From Demequina mangrovi (GTDB taxonomy: Bacteria > Actinomycetota > Actinomycetes > Actinomycetales > Demequinaceae), in the NCBI RefSeq assembly GCF_000759715.1, contig NZ_BBLU01000015.1:35607-99606 (forward strand): 64,000 nt of DNA. The letters run 5' to 3'. The notes under the pieces were generated by a model. It worked only from the letters and a program-made list of their open reading frames with translations. It ran no database searches and was not told the DNA's origin. Positions 42,161-50,055 of the stretch are shown piece after piece (positions within the stretch are counted from its first letter, which is position 1; every line of letters starts with the position of its first letter). The position numbers and the translations under genes are program-made.

Positions 42161-42739
42161 TCAGCGCTGGACGGCGAAGCCGCCGGTCCAGCCGATCTTC
42201 TCCGACACGGCGAGCGTGAGCTGAGCGAAGCCGATCGCCTCGAGCTCGTGGGCGCGCACCAGCGCGCCGGCGTCGATCGCGCCGAGGCCGGCCGCCTCGA
42301 CGGCCGCGACGAGCGTCGCCTTGGCCTCGGCCGAGTCGCCCGCCACGAGCACGGTGGTGAGAAGCTCGCCCACGCTCTTCGCGGCGAGGGTCGCGGCGAA
42401 GTTGGTGTTGAAGGCCTTGAGCACCTGCGCCTGCGGGAGCTTCGCCTGGATCTCGGCGGCGGCCGACGAGCCGGCGGGGACCACGAGCGAGTCGAAGGTC
42501 TCGAAGTTCAGCGGGTTGGTGATGTCGACCACGACCTTGCCGTCGAACGCGTCGCCGTACGCGGCGAGGATCGAGTCGACCGCGGGGAACGGCACGGCGA
42601 GGATCACGACGTCGCCGGCCAGCGGCGCGGTGCCCACCTGGTCCTTGGCGATGTAGTCGACCGTGCTGCCGCCGGAGGCGAGCACGCCGCCGATCGCGTT
42701 CGCCATGCTGCCGGTGCCGATGATGGTGAAGGTGGTCAT
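42161..42739 (-). CDS. NAD(P)-binding oxidoreductase (F420-dependent NADP reductase-like)
   Basis: A 192-residue Rossmann protein: FTIIGTGSMANAIGGVLA (GxGxxA) at the N terminus, VVILAVPFPAVDSIL near 45, VVDITNPLNF near 70, and LKAFNTNFAATL near 110, the order found in the NADPH:F420 oxidoreductase-like coenzyme-binding group. It lacks the C-terminal extension of large dehydrogenases. RBS GAGAGGAC. It is divergent from a MarR gene whose operators cover both promoters, so its expression should rise when the MarR ligand or oxidant is present. Confidence 0.85.
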   Translation of the reverse strand: MTTFTIIGTGSMANAIGGVLASGGSTVDYIAKDQVGTAPLAGDVVILAVPFPAVDSILAAYGDAFDGKVVVDITNPLNFETFDSLVVPAGSSAAAEIQAKLPQAQVLKAFNTNFAATLAAKSVGELLTTVLVAGDSAEAKATLVAAVEAAGLGAIDAGALVRAHELEAIGFAQLTLAVSEKIGWTGGFAVQR

Positions 42740-42774
42740 GTCATGTCCTCTCGCGGGGGCCGGATCGACCCAAT

Positions 42775-42838
42775 TGGTTGTACCTACAACCAGTGACCTT
42801 AGACCCTCTTGGTTGTAGATGCAACTTCCCGCTAGAAT
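42775..42838. promoter_or_regulatory. Divergent promoter with two MarR-type operators
   Basis: Site 1, TGGTTGTA-cc-TACAACCA (42775-42792), is a perfect palindrome. Site 2, TGGTTGTA-ga-TGCAACTT (42810-42827), has a degenerate right arm and lies five bases before the -10 TAGAAT (42833-42838) of the marR gene. Site 1 lies 36 bases from the oxidoreductase ATG, where its promoter is expected. Confidence 0.8.
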
Positions 42839-42844
42839 CAGGGC

Positions 42845-43429
42845 ATGACGACCACGGACACCGCCCTGCGCCACGGCGAGCGCGTGGCCGTCGCGCGCCT
42901 GCACGCGATGCTCGAACTGCTCCCCTCGGCGCTCGACAAGCAGCTCTCCCCCGCCTCGCTCACGGCCTTCGAGTTCACCCTGCTCGAGGCCCTCGCCGAG
43001 GCCGACGGCCACCGCCTGCGACTCAGCGCGCTCGCCTCACGCACCAACGCCACCCTGCCGCGCCTGTCGCGCGTGGTGACCGGCCTCGAGCGCAAGGGCC
43101 TGGTGGCGCGCGCCGCCTGCCCCGAGGACGGACGCGCCTCCAACGCGGTGCTCACCGATGCCGGCCGCGAGGCCTTCCACGACACGCGCCCGCTGCACGC
43201 CGACGCGGTGCGCGCGATGGTGCTCGACGGCCTCACCGACGCCGAGGTCGATGCGCTCGCCGACCTCACCCTCAAGATCCTGGGCAGGCTCGACCCCGAC
43301 CGCCGCCTCACCGTGACCGCGGACCTCGAGACCGCATGCGCGGCGGACCCGGCCCCGTGCGACGCCGACCCGGCCCCGTGCGCGGCGGACCCCGCGCCGG
43401 AGTGCCCTGCGGACCCCGCCGGGGCGTGA
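42845..43429 (+). CDS. MarR-family regulator with a Cys-containing repeat tail
   Basis: A 194-residue protein. The winged helix reads LTAFEFTLLEALAEADGHRL, LSALASRTNATLPRLSRVVT, GLERKGLVARAACPEDGRAS and AVLTDAGREAF. A dimerisation helix follows. The last 30 residues are unusual: ADPAPC repeated as ADPAPCDADPAPCAADPAPE, with four Cys in about 25 residues. Such a tail is absent from ordinary MarR proteins and could bind metal or sense thiol oxidation (inference). Leaderless: TAGAAT six bases before the ATG. Likely autoregulator and repressor of the adjacent oxidoreductase. Confidence 0.92.
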   Translation: MTTTDTALRHGERVAVARLHAMLELLPSALDKQLSPASLTAFEFTLLEALAEADGHRLRLSALASRTNATLPRLSRVVTGLERKGLVARAACPEDGRASNAVLTDAGREAFHDTRPLHADAVRAMVLDGLTDAEVDALADLTLKILGRLDPDRRLTVTADLETACAADPAPCDADPAPCAADPAPECPADPAGA

Positions 43430-43448
43430 CCGCAGGCCCGCTCAGCCC

Positions 43449-43592
43449 CTAGTGGTGCTTGCGGGCGAGCCTCCACATCGTCCACGAGGTCCCCACGAAC
43501 CTCGCGAACTGCGCGACCACGTTGCGCCGGCGACGCAGCTCTCCGCCCGTGGGCAGCGGCGCGTGCGCGATCCTCTCGTTGGTGGTGTCCAT
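43449..43592 (-). CDS. 47-residue basic protein downstream of the sulfide:quinone oxidoreductase gene
   Basis: A short gene with AGGAGAG before its ATG, 25 bases after the upstream stop, so it is in the same operon. The product starts MDTTNERIAHAPLPTGGELR and has the basic RRRRN stretch, FARFVGTSWTMWRLA and a final KHH. No domain is known to me; the amphipathic C-terminal half could lie on the membrane. Given its position it may bind the oxidoreductase or its quinone partner at the membrane (inference). Confidence 0.75.
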   Translation of the reverse strand: MDTTNERIAHAPLPTGGELRRRRNVVAQFARFVGTSWTMWRLARKHH

Positions 43593-43617
43593 CACGACTC
43601 TCCTCTCACGCCGACGC

Positions 43618-45075
43618 TCACTCGGGGATCCACGTCCAGCCGGGACGCCCCTTGGCCTTGTAGATGAAGAGCGTGTGGAGCATGCGCTTCACCCAGTGAC
43701 CCGACAACCCGATCTCGCCCTTGGTGGCCTTGAGGTCGCGCCCGGTGTCCGGGTACTTCTCCCAGTCGGGCACCACGGGGCTCATCGTCATCGCGGCGGC
43801 CGTGCCGGTACGGAAGCCGTGCCCCGCGGAGGCGACGCATGCCGCCGCCATCTCCGACATCGACGCCCCATGCGTGGGCACCGGAGCGCCCGTGAGGATC
43901 ATGTCCGCGATGGACTTCGCGACCACCTTGCCCATGGTCCCCGACGGCATCCCGGTCCGCGGCGGCGAGGGCGCCACCGCCACCCCGTCCGGCGTCGCGC
44001 GCGGCACCGAGATCTGGTGCGGCGGCGCGAACGCGATGCCGACCGCGAACACGTTGCCGTAGGTGGGGTTCTGGTAGGTCCGCGGCCAGTCGCGCGCCGA
44101 CCACTCGTCGTAGGACCGCGGCGTGTAGTCCGCGTCCACCTTGAGGAAGCCCGACGGCGCGAAGACCGTGCCGGTGATGTCCTCGCCCGCCCTGTCGAAG
44201 GCCTTCCAGTCGTTGCCCTTGAACGGCGGCAGGAGCATCGCGAAGTCGTACGCGAGGTCGTTGTGCGAGCCGTCGAGCTGGTCGTAGTGGATCACCCCGG
44301 GCTCGATCGAGGTGACCGCCGCGCCCGTGATCGCCTTGACCCCGCGCTCCCGGAACAGCGACTCGGTCCACAGCTGCGAGGTGGTGCGGTAGCCGTTCTG
44401 CTCGAACTGCATGCCGCCCACGCCGAAGTCCCCGAGCTCGTTCTCGTTGGTGAGGTAGACGATCTCCGCGTTGTCGCGCACGCCCGCCTCGCGCAGCTCG
44501 TGCTCGACGTTGAACGTGTACTCGAAGGCCGCGCCCTCGCACGTGCACGTGCCGTGCCCGACGCCGATCACCACGGTCTTGGGCCCGGTCCGCAGCGCGG
44601 CCTTGAGCGACTCGAGACGCGAGGCGGCCTCGGTCGCGTGGTCGGGCGTGCACACGGACAGCGTGTAGCCGCCGTCGGGACCGAGGCCCGGCGTCGCACC
44701 GAAGTTGAGCTTGGGTCCGGTCGCGTTGATCACGTAGTCGTAGCGGAGCTTCTCGACCTCGCCGTCGCGCCCGGGAGAGGTGTGCTCGACCTCGACCGCG
44801 GGCGTCGCATCGTCCGCGTCCCCCTCGGGCCACAGCGCGAAGGCCTTCGCCTGCACGAACCTGATCCCCTGCTTGCGGTAGATCGGGGCCAGGTCGAAGA
44901 CCACCTTCTCGGCCGGCATCTTCCCGACGCCGACCCAGATGTTCGACGGGATCCAGTTGTAGGTGGGCTTGGGGTTGACCACCACCACCTCGTGCTCCTT
45001 GGGCAGGAGCTTGCGCAGATAAAGCGCCGCGGTGTGACCCGAGACCCCTGCGCCCAGCACGACCACGCGGGCCAT
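43618..45075 (-). CDS. sqr: Sulfide:quinone oxidoreductase-like FAD enzyme
   Basis: A 485-residue flavoprotein: ARVVVLGAGVSGHTAALYLR (FAD-binding GxGxxG) at the N terminus, NPKPTYNWIPSNIW (typical of SQR), NATGPKLNFGATPGLG, and the Cys pair in GHGTCTCEGAAFEYTFN near 175; a further Cys in ACVASAGHGFR near 415. SQR oxidises sulfide to zero-valent sulfur, passing electrons to quinone at the membrane. RBS AGGAAGG. The operator 67 bases upstream resembles CstR sites, which respond to persulfide, and that supports this assignment. A related NADH dehydrogenase-like function cannot be excluded by sequence alone. Confidence 0.85.
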   Translation of the reverse strand: MARVVVLGAGVSGHTAALYLRKLLPKEHEVVVVNPKPTYNWIPSNIWVGVGKMPAEKVVFDLAPIYRKQGIRFVQAKAFALWPEGDADDATPAVEVEHTSPGRDGEVEKLRYDYVINATGPKLNFGATPGLGPDGGYTLSVCTPDHATEAASRLESLKAALRTGPKTVVIGVGHGTCTCEGAAFEYTFNVEHELREAGVRDNAEIVYLTNENELGDFGVGGMQFEQNGYRTTSQLWTESLFRERGVKAITGAAVTSIEPGVIHYDQLDGSHNDLAYDFAMLLPPFKGNDWKAFDRAGEDITGTVFAPSGFLKVDADYTPRSYDEWSARDWPRTYQNPTYGNVFAVGIAFAPPHQISVPRATPDGVAVAPSPPRTGMPSGTMGKVVAKSIADMILTGAPVPTHGASMSEMAAACVASAGHGFRTGTAAAMTMSPVVPDWEKYPDTGRDLKATKGEIGLSGHWVKRMLHTLFIYKAKGRPGWTWIPE

Positions 45076-45130
45076 GTCCGATCACCTTCCTCGCTGATCC
45101 GAGAGAGGGCCGTCGCCGTTGACGGCCCAT

Positions 45131-45172
45131 CCTCCACCTCTATACCCCCGAGGGTATGTGGCGCAAGGGACG
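45131..45172 (-). promoter_or_regulatory. sqr promoter with CstR/CsoR-like operator
   Basis: The plus-strand sequence ATACCCCCGAGGGTAT (45142-45157) is palindromic. Read on the minus strand, TTGCGC, 16 bases, TATAGA form a promoter whose spacer is covered by the palindrome, the same arrangement as at 30332-30361. Confidence 0.75.
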
Positions 45173-45260
45173 TTCGTCCCTTTCGCGAGGGTGGGACGTT
45201 GCGGTGCCCGGACAGCGCAACGGGCCGCCGGGGACTCCCCGACGGCCCGTTCCGGAAAGC

Positions 45261-45647
45261 TCAGCCCTTCTTCTTGTCCGCCGCCTCCTTGAGCAGGAAC
45301 ATCGGCAGGATCCACGTGGCGAGCGCCGTGATGAGCCACACCAGCACCGTGCCCGCGATCCACGTGCCTACCCCGTCGATCTGCAGCCCGTCCACCACGA
45401 GCGACGTGATGAGCAGCGCCACGAACGTCGAGACCAGCCCCACACCGCCGAGGAACGCGTTCGCGTACTTGGTCGCCATCTTGAAGATGAGAGGCGACAG
45501 GATCCACTGCGCCACCGTGAAGATCACCGCCGCCGTGAGCAGCGCGAGGAAGTCGACCGTGAAGCCGTCGATCACCATCGAGGTGATCCAGATGCCCAGG
45601 GCCGCGGAACCGAGGAAGATCAGCGTGTTGATCAGGAATCTCACCAT
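45261..45647 (-). CDS. Phage-holin-family (4_2 type) small membrane protein
   Basis: A 128-residue protein with four hydrophobic helices (FLINTLIFLGSAALGIWITS, DFLALLTAAVIFTVAQWIL, FLGGVGLVSTFVALLITSLV, GTWIAGTVLVWLITALATW) and a basic end (KEAADKKKG). This is the PF04020-type family, widespread in chromosomes and not tied to phages. TAGCGT seven bases before the ATG suggests a leaderless mRNA. A close paralogue lies 87 bases upstream. The cellular role is unknown. Confidence 0.85.
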   Translation of the reverse strand: MVRFLINTLIFLGSAALGIWITSMVIDGFTVDFLALLTAAVIFTVAQWILSPLIFKMATKYANAFLGGVGLVSTFVALLITSLVVDGLQIDGVGTWIAGTVLVWLITALATWILPMFLLKEAADKKKG

Positions 45648-45734
45648 GAGGCAGACGCTACCCCCGGCCGGCCGAAAGCGCGCGGCGAACCAGGGACGTT
45701 GCAGGTTCCGAGCGCGGGCGGACGATGCGCGAGG

Positions 45735-46166
45735 TCAGTCCTTGCCGGCGTCGCCGGGGCGGTCGATCACCTTGGTGTCGCCATCCGAGCCCTTGGGCTT
45801 GTCGCTCGAGAACACCCCGGGGAGCACCCACACCCCGATCGCGGTGATGAGCCACACGAGCAGGGTCGCTGCCGCCCAGGTCCCGAAGCCATGGATCTGG
45901 AGCCCCGAGGTCAGCGTCGCCGTGATGAGCAGCGCGACGAAGGTCGAGATGATCCCCACGCCGCCGACCACGGCACGCGCGCGCTTCTCGATCTGGCGCT
46001 CGATGAGAGGCGAGAGCAGGCTCTGCGCGAGCGCGAAGAACACGGTCGCGGTGATGAGGCCGCTCAGCTTGAGATCGAAGTCCGAGCCGAGCATGAGGGA
46101 GGTCAGGGCGAGCGCGGCGGCCGCGGAGGACAGGAACACCGCGGCCTTGATCAGGAATCTCTCCAT
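45735..46166 (-). CDS. Phage-holin-family small membrane protein (paralogue)
   Basis: A 143-residue protein with the same four-helix plan as its neighbour: FLIKAAVFLSSAAAALALTS, LSGLITATVFFALAQSLLSP, VVGGVGIISTFVALLITATL, GTWAAATLLVWLITAIGVWV. The C terminus is longer and charged (DKPKGSDGDTKVIDRPGDAG). TAGCGT is six bases before the ATG. The two genes are a tandem duplication that diverged mainly in the tail. Confidence 0.85.
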   Translation of the reverse strand: MERFLIKAAVFLSSAAAALALTSLMLGSDFDLKLSGLITATVFFALAQSLLSPLIERQIEKRARAVVGGVGIISTFVALLITATLTSGLQIHGFGTWAAATLLVWLITAIGVWVLPGVFSSDKPKGSDGDTKVIDRPGDAGKD

Positions 46167-46436
46167 GAGGCGACGCTACCCCGCGCCCCCGCGTCGCCGC
46201 GAGGGGTACCGCGCGCATCGTCCCTGGATACAGATCGAGGGTGCCTCCCGGAGGAGACACCCTCGTGCGCTGTCGACCATCTCGCCGGCTTCCAGGGACT
46301 TGAGGCCGGTGAGCAAGACGATTCGGTCCTAGGACCTTGTGCCCAGAACAGTACAGCATCGGAATCCATTCCCGGGACCTTGTGCTCACGCGGATCCAGA
46401 CACACGCCCGCAAAGCGCGTCCGCTACCGTCGGGCC
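46167..46436. promoter_or_regulatory. Divergent 270-bp regulatory region with three DosR-like sites and a hairpin
   Basis: Three related elements on the plus strand, GGGACTTGAGGCC (46295-46307), AGGACCTTGTGCCC (46331-46344) and GGGACCTTGTGCTC (46374-46387), are spaced about 37 and 43 bases apart and resemble DosR/DevR boxes (GGGAC-N4-GNCCC). GAGGGTG...CACCCTC (46237-46264) can form a hairpin. TACCGT (46425-46430) is the -10 of the antiporter gene. One GCATCGTCC lies at 46215. No riboswitch was recognised. Confidence 0.45.
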
Positions 46437-48059
46437 ATGCTCCATCACGCCCCGCTCATCACCACGATCGCGGTGGGCCTGGTGGTCGCGTTCATCCTGG
46501 GCCTCGTCGCGCAGCGGCTCCGACTCTCCCCCATCGTCGGCTACCTCGCCGCCGGACTGGTCATCGGCCCCTACACCCCCGGCTACGTCGGTGACGTCGA
46601 CCTCGCGGTGCAGCTGAGCGAGATCGGCGTGATCCTGCTGATGTTCGGCGTCGGCCTCCACTTCTCGTTCAAGGAGCTGCTCGCCGTGCGCCGGGTCGCG
46701 CTGCCCGGCGCGATCCTCCAGATGACCGCCGCGACGGCGCTCGGCACCGGCCTCGGGCTGTGGATGGGCTGGGGCGTCGCGAGCGCGATGCTCTTCGGCC
46801 TCGCGCTCTCGGTCGCCTCGACCGTGGTGATGCTCCGCGCGCTGGGCGAGCGGCAGATGCTCGACACGCGCGCCGGCCACATCGCCGTCGGCTGGCTCAT
46901 CGTCGAGGACCTCGCGATGGTGATCGCGCTCGTCGTCGTGCCGGTCCTCGCGGAGGGCGGCACGTCGCCCGGCCACCTCGCGGGCGAGCTCGCGTGGACG
47001 GTGCTCCGCGTGGGCGGCTTCGTGGCGCTCATGTGGTTCGTGGGCAGGCGCGTGATCCCGTGGACCCTCGCGCGCGTCGCGGACACCGGCTCGCGGGAAC
47101 TGTTCACGCTCGGCGTCCTGGCGATCGGGCTCGGCGTCGCGGTCGGCGCCGCCTGGGCCTTCGAGGTCTCGTTCGCGCTCGGCGCGTTCTTCGCCGGCAT
47201 GATCCTCCGCGAGTCCGACCTCGCGCATCGTGCCGCCGAGGACTCGCTGCCGCTTCGCGACGCCTTCGCGGTGCTGTTCTTCGTGGCCGTGGGCATGCTG
47301 GTCGACCCCGGCATCGTGCTCCGGGAGCCGCTGGGCCTGCTCGCGACCGTGGCGATCATCGTCGGCGGCAAGGCGGCGGTGGCCTTCGCGCTCGTGCGCG
47401 CGATGCGGTACTCGCGGTCCATGGCGCTCGTCATCGCGGCCTCGCTCGCGCAGATCGGCGAGTTCTCCTTCATCCTCGTGACGCTGGGCGCGGACCTCGA
47501 GATCCTTCACCAGGACGCGCAGGACCTGGTGCTCGCCGGCGCGATCCTGTCGATCATCGCGAACCCGCTGATCTTCGGCTGGGTCGCGCGCGTCGCGGCT
47601 CGCCCCGAGGCGCCGGTCGAGCCGGACGATGCGCCGTTCGCCACCGCGGCGACGAACCACGTCATCGTGGTCGGCTACGGGCGCGTGGGCGGCCGCGCCG
47701 CGCGTCGCCTCTGGGCGGCCGGCGTGCCGACCGTCGTGATCGACGACGACGAGACCCGCGTCGAGCGCATCCGCGCCGAGGGTCACGAGGCCGTGCTGGG
47801 CAACGCCGTGCGCGCCAAGGTGCTGCATGCGGCCGGGATCGGCACGGCGCGGGCGGTCCTGGTCGGCGTACCGGATCCGCTCAACGCCGGCGCGGTGGTC
47901 GCGGCGGCGCGCGAGCTGGCCCCCGCTGCGGACATCGTCGCGCGCGGCCATGGCAAGCGCGACGTCGCCTACCTGGAGGAGCAGGGCGCGACCCACGTGC
48001 TCGTCGGCGTGCACGAGGTCGCGGACCTCATGGTCGCCCGCGCCGTCGACTCCCAATGA
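46437..48059 (+). CDS. CPA2-family cation:proton antiporter with RCK/TrkA-N domain (KefB/YbaL-like)
   Basis: A 540-residue protein. About twelve membrane helices (residues 1-385) with LSPIVGYLAAGLVIGPYTPG, EIGVILLMFGVGLHFSFKEL, SVASTVVMLRAL and GWLIVEDLAMVIALVVVPVL, the CPA2 Asp-containing ion site. A TrkA-N domain from residue 400 has VIVVGYGRVGGRAARRLWAAG (NAD-binding GxGxxG). It exchanges K+ or Na+ for protons under redox/nucleotide control. Leaderless start at 46437 behind TACCGT; upstream DosR-like sites suggest control by hypoxia or redox state. Confidence 0.92.
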   Translation: MLHHAPLITTIAVGLVVAFILGLVAQRLRLSPIVGYLAAGLVIGPYTPGYVGDVDLAVQLSEIGVILLMFGVGLHFSFKELLAVRRVALPGAILQMTAATALGTGLGLWMGWGVASAMLFGLALSVASTVVMLRALGERQMLDTRAGHIAVGWLIVEDLAMVIALVVVPVLAEGGTSPGHLAGELAWTVLRVGGFVALMWFVGRRVIPWTLARVADTGSRELFTLGVLAIGLGVAVGAAWAFEVSFALGAFFAGMILRESDLAHRAAEDSLPLRDAFAVLFFVAVGMLVDPGIVLREPLGLLATVAIIVGGKAAVAFALVRAMRYSRSMALVIAASLAQIGEFSFILVTLGADLEILHQDAQDLVLAGAILSIIANPLIFGWVARVAARPEAPVEPDDAPFATAATNHVIVVGYGRVGGRAARRLWAAGVPTVVIDDDETRVERIRAEGHEAVLGNAVRAKVLHAAGIGTARAVLVGVPDPLNAGAVVAAARELAPAADIVARGHGKRDVAYLEEQGATHVLVGVHEVADLMVARAVDSQ

Positions 48060-48162
48060 CACGTGTGAACCCTGAGCACGGTGTGGCGTCCGAATGCGTC
48101 ACCGCCGTCGCAGCGGCCGCATGTCCACCATCCGTCATGGGGAGTCGACGTCGGCGTCGGCG

Positions 48163-48954
48163 TCAGGCGGAGACCGCCTCGTCCTTCTTCGACTTCTTGG
48201 TGCCGTCGAGGTTGTAGCGGAACGTGAAGAACACGAGGATCAGCGACAGGTACATCACGGCCTGGCCGAGCAGGCTGCCGAGACCCGCGATCGACGGCGT
48301 CTCGCCGACCGCCTTGTTGGTGAGACTGCCCCAGTCCCACAGCGCGTGCATGAGCATCGGTACCACCAGGGCACCCGTCACACGGCGCGAGATGTAGAAG
48401 GTCGAGCCCGCGAGGAACGCCGCGAGGATCTGCATGCCGGTCGAGCTCACCGGCGCCCCGAAAGCGACGTTGATGGCATGCAGCAGGCCGAACATGAGGC
48501 AGGTGACGAACCACGAGGCGATCTCGCCGACCGTGCCGCGCGCGCCCGTGAGCAGGATGCCTCGCGACACCAGCTCCTCGGAGAACCCGACCAGCAGCAC
48601 ACCCGCGCCGAGCGTGAGCACGTGCGTGAGCTCGAGCGCGCTGAAGTCGGCCGCGCCGAACATCAGGACCCCGCCGAGCGTGAAGAGGATCGGGATGATC
48701 ACCATCCAGCGGGGCACGTTGCGCCTCGGCTCGCGCAGCGCCGGACCCCACCATCCGAGCACCGAGGTAGCGACGACGAGGAACACCGCACCCACGCCGA
48801 CGGGGATGACGATGCCGTCAAGAGTGCTCTGCTGCGTGTCCTGGACCGCCTCGTAATCGGTGTCCATCACGGTCCACATCACGAACATGATGGCCATGTA
48901 GCCGAGGAACACCCCCAGCCCGATCCAGATGTTCGGCTTGACCTTGGTCTCCAT
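48163..48954 (-). CDS. CPBP-family intramembrane metalloprotease (Rce1-like)
   Basis: A 263-residue membrane protein with seven to eight helices. The CPBP motifs are present: GFSEELVSRGILLTGA (EExxxR) near 140, MFGLLHAINVAFG (FxxxH) near 178, and LMHALWDWGSL (HxxxD/N-type) near 225. Bacterial CPBP proteins act in bacteriocin immunity or protein processing. GGGAGG precedes the ATG at 48954. It is convergent with the antiporter gene, and the 48060-48162 gap shows no strong hairpin. Confidence 0.9.
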   Translation of the reverse strand: METKVKPNIWIGLGVFLGYMAIMFVMWTVMDTDYEAVQDTQQSTLDGIVIPVGVGAVFLVVATSVLGWWGPALREPRRNVPRWMVIIPILFTLGGVLMFGAADFSALELTHVLTLGAGVLLVGFSEELVSRGILLTGARGTVGEIASWFVTCLMFGLLHAINVAFGAPVSSTGMQILAAFLAGSTFYISRRVTGALVVPMLMHALWDWGSLTNKAVGETPSIAGLGSLLGQAVMYLSLILVFFTFRYNLDGTKKSKKDEAVSA

Positions 48955-49106
48955 GACATCCCTCCCTCGTCGCGGCACCGCCGTCGGCGCCTGTCTCGAA
49001 CCTAGGGGGGTATTTGTCCGCTCTCAACCGGATACAAGGCGTTTTGCTGCTATCGCACGCCTGTCCAGCACAGGCGACATCCCGGGCCGGGCCGTAGCCT
49101 GAGCGC

Positions 49107-49520
49107 ATGAGTCACGACGGAGTGCGCCTCGACGGATGGGTCCGGATGGCGAGCGAGGCCTTCGAGGTCGCGTTCGACGAGGCCCTCGCGGACCGTTCGA
49201 CCACACGGGCCGAGCTGCTCATGCTCACCAGGCTGGCAGCCGCGCCCGAGCCACTCGCGTGGGACGCGCTCGAGTCCGGCATGGGTCCCGCGTACGGGCC
49301 CGTCGCGTGCACCGACGCCTGGAACGCGCTCGAGGTCGCGGGATGGGCCGTCGAGCCGGACGGGCTCTACGCGGTGACCGATGCGGGCCGGGCGCTCGTC
49401 GAGGAGCTGACCGAGGCTCGGGACGCGATCATCGCGCGCGCCACGGACGGGCTGAGCGAGGACGAGGTCGCGACCGCGGTCATCGCGCTGCGCGGGATCC
49501 TCGCGAACCTCGAGGCGTAG
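49107..49520 (+). CDS. Winged-helix protein, MarR-like, probable regulator
   Basis: A 137-residue protein with helices and a wing in the order of a winged HTH: RAELLMLTRLAAAPEPLAWD, then CTDAWNALEVAGWAVEPDGL (wing) and YAVTDAGRALVEELTEARDA, the last as in MarR proteins, plus a long C-terminal helix. It lacks the LTxxQxxxL start typical of MarR. Leaderless: TAGCCT six bases before the ATG. It could sense or control the neighbouring AhpD-like gene, convergent with a nine-base gap. Confidence 0.68.
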   Translation: MSHDGVRLDGWVRMASEAFEVAFDEALADRSTTRAELLMLTRLAAAPEPLAWDALESGMGPAYGPVACTDAWNALEVAGWAVEPDGLYAVTDAGRALVEELTEARDAIIARATDGLSEDEVATAVIALRGILANLEA

Positions 49521-49529
49521 ACGGCCCGC

Positions 49530-49943
49530 TCAGTCCATCCCGCGCAGGACGCGGTTCCACGCGTTGGTGATCGCGACCACCTCGACGATCGCGCCGATCT
49601 GCGAGGCGTTGAACCATGCGCCCACGTGCTCGCGCGCCTCGGCCTCGAGACCGCGCGGCGCGTCCGTGAGCACCTCGGCGAAGCGCAGGGCCGCCGCGTC
49701 GCCGTCCGCGACCAGGCCCTCGCGCATCTGCCGGGCGGGGCGGGCGAGCGCGCTGATGAGGTCGTGGCGCGCGCCCTGCTGCGCGAGCGCCTCCGAATGC
49801 ATGCGGATCGAGCCGTGGCAGCCGTTGAGGTGCGAGACGCGCAGCCGGATCATGTCGCGGAGCCGCGGCTCGAGCGCATCGCCGATCTCCGCATCGAGCC
49901 TCTCGAGAGCCTTGAGAAAGCTCGCCTGCACCCGCGCGTCCAT
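49530..49943 (-). CDS. AhpD-like carboxymuconolactone decarboxylase family protein with one active-site Cys missing
   Basis: A 137-residue helical protein: LRDMIRLRVSHLNGCHGSIR followed by MHSEALAQQG matches the CMD/AhpD core, where the usual motif is CxxCxxxH. Here Cys is followed by HGS, so the second Cys is Ser and the peroxidatic CxxC is broken; the His four residues later remains. It may have lost AhpD activity or work by a single Cys. TAGCCT lies seven bases before the ATG (leaderless). Confidence 0.85.
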   Translation of the reverse strand: MDARVQASFLKALERLDAEIGDALEPRLRDMIRLRVSHLNGCHGSIRMHSEALAQQGARHDLISALARPARQMREGLVADGDAAALRFAEVLTDAPRGLEAEAREHVGAWFNASQIGAIVEVVAITNAWNRVLRGMD

Positions 49944-50026
49944 GCCCTGAAGGCTAGCCGTCGCGCCGGTCCGGGCGATAGGGGCAGCCCGCGCTCACCG
50001 GCGCGTGCGGGCCCCATGACGGCCGC

Positions 50027-50055
50027 GCATCGTCCCCGGTGCCCGCGCATCGTCC
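50027..50055 (-). repeat. Direct pair of the over-represented 9-mer upstream of valS
   Basis: GCGCATCGTCCCC occurs twice, at about 50025-50037 and 50045-50057, 20 bases apart, within the 134-bp gap before valS. It is the only close tandem pair of the motif in the window. Confidence 0.75.

Noticed and set aside
45261..46166. Prophage because of two holin-family genes
   Set aside because: No other phage gene is near. This holin-like family is common in bacterial chromosomes without phages.
48995..49012. A third CstR/CsoR-like site upstream of the CPBP protease gene (AATACCCCCCTAGG on the minus strand)
   Set aside because: Only one half-site is present and there is no inverted partner.
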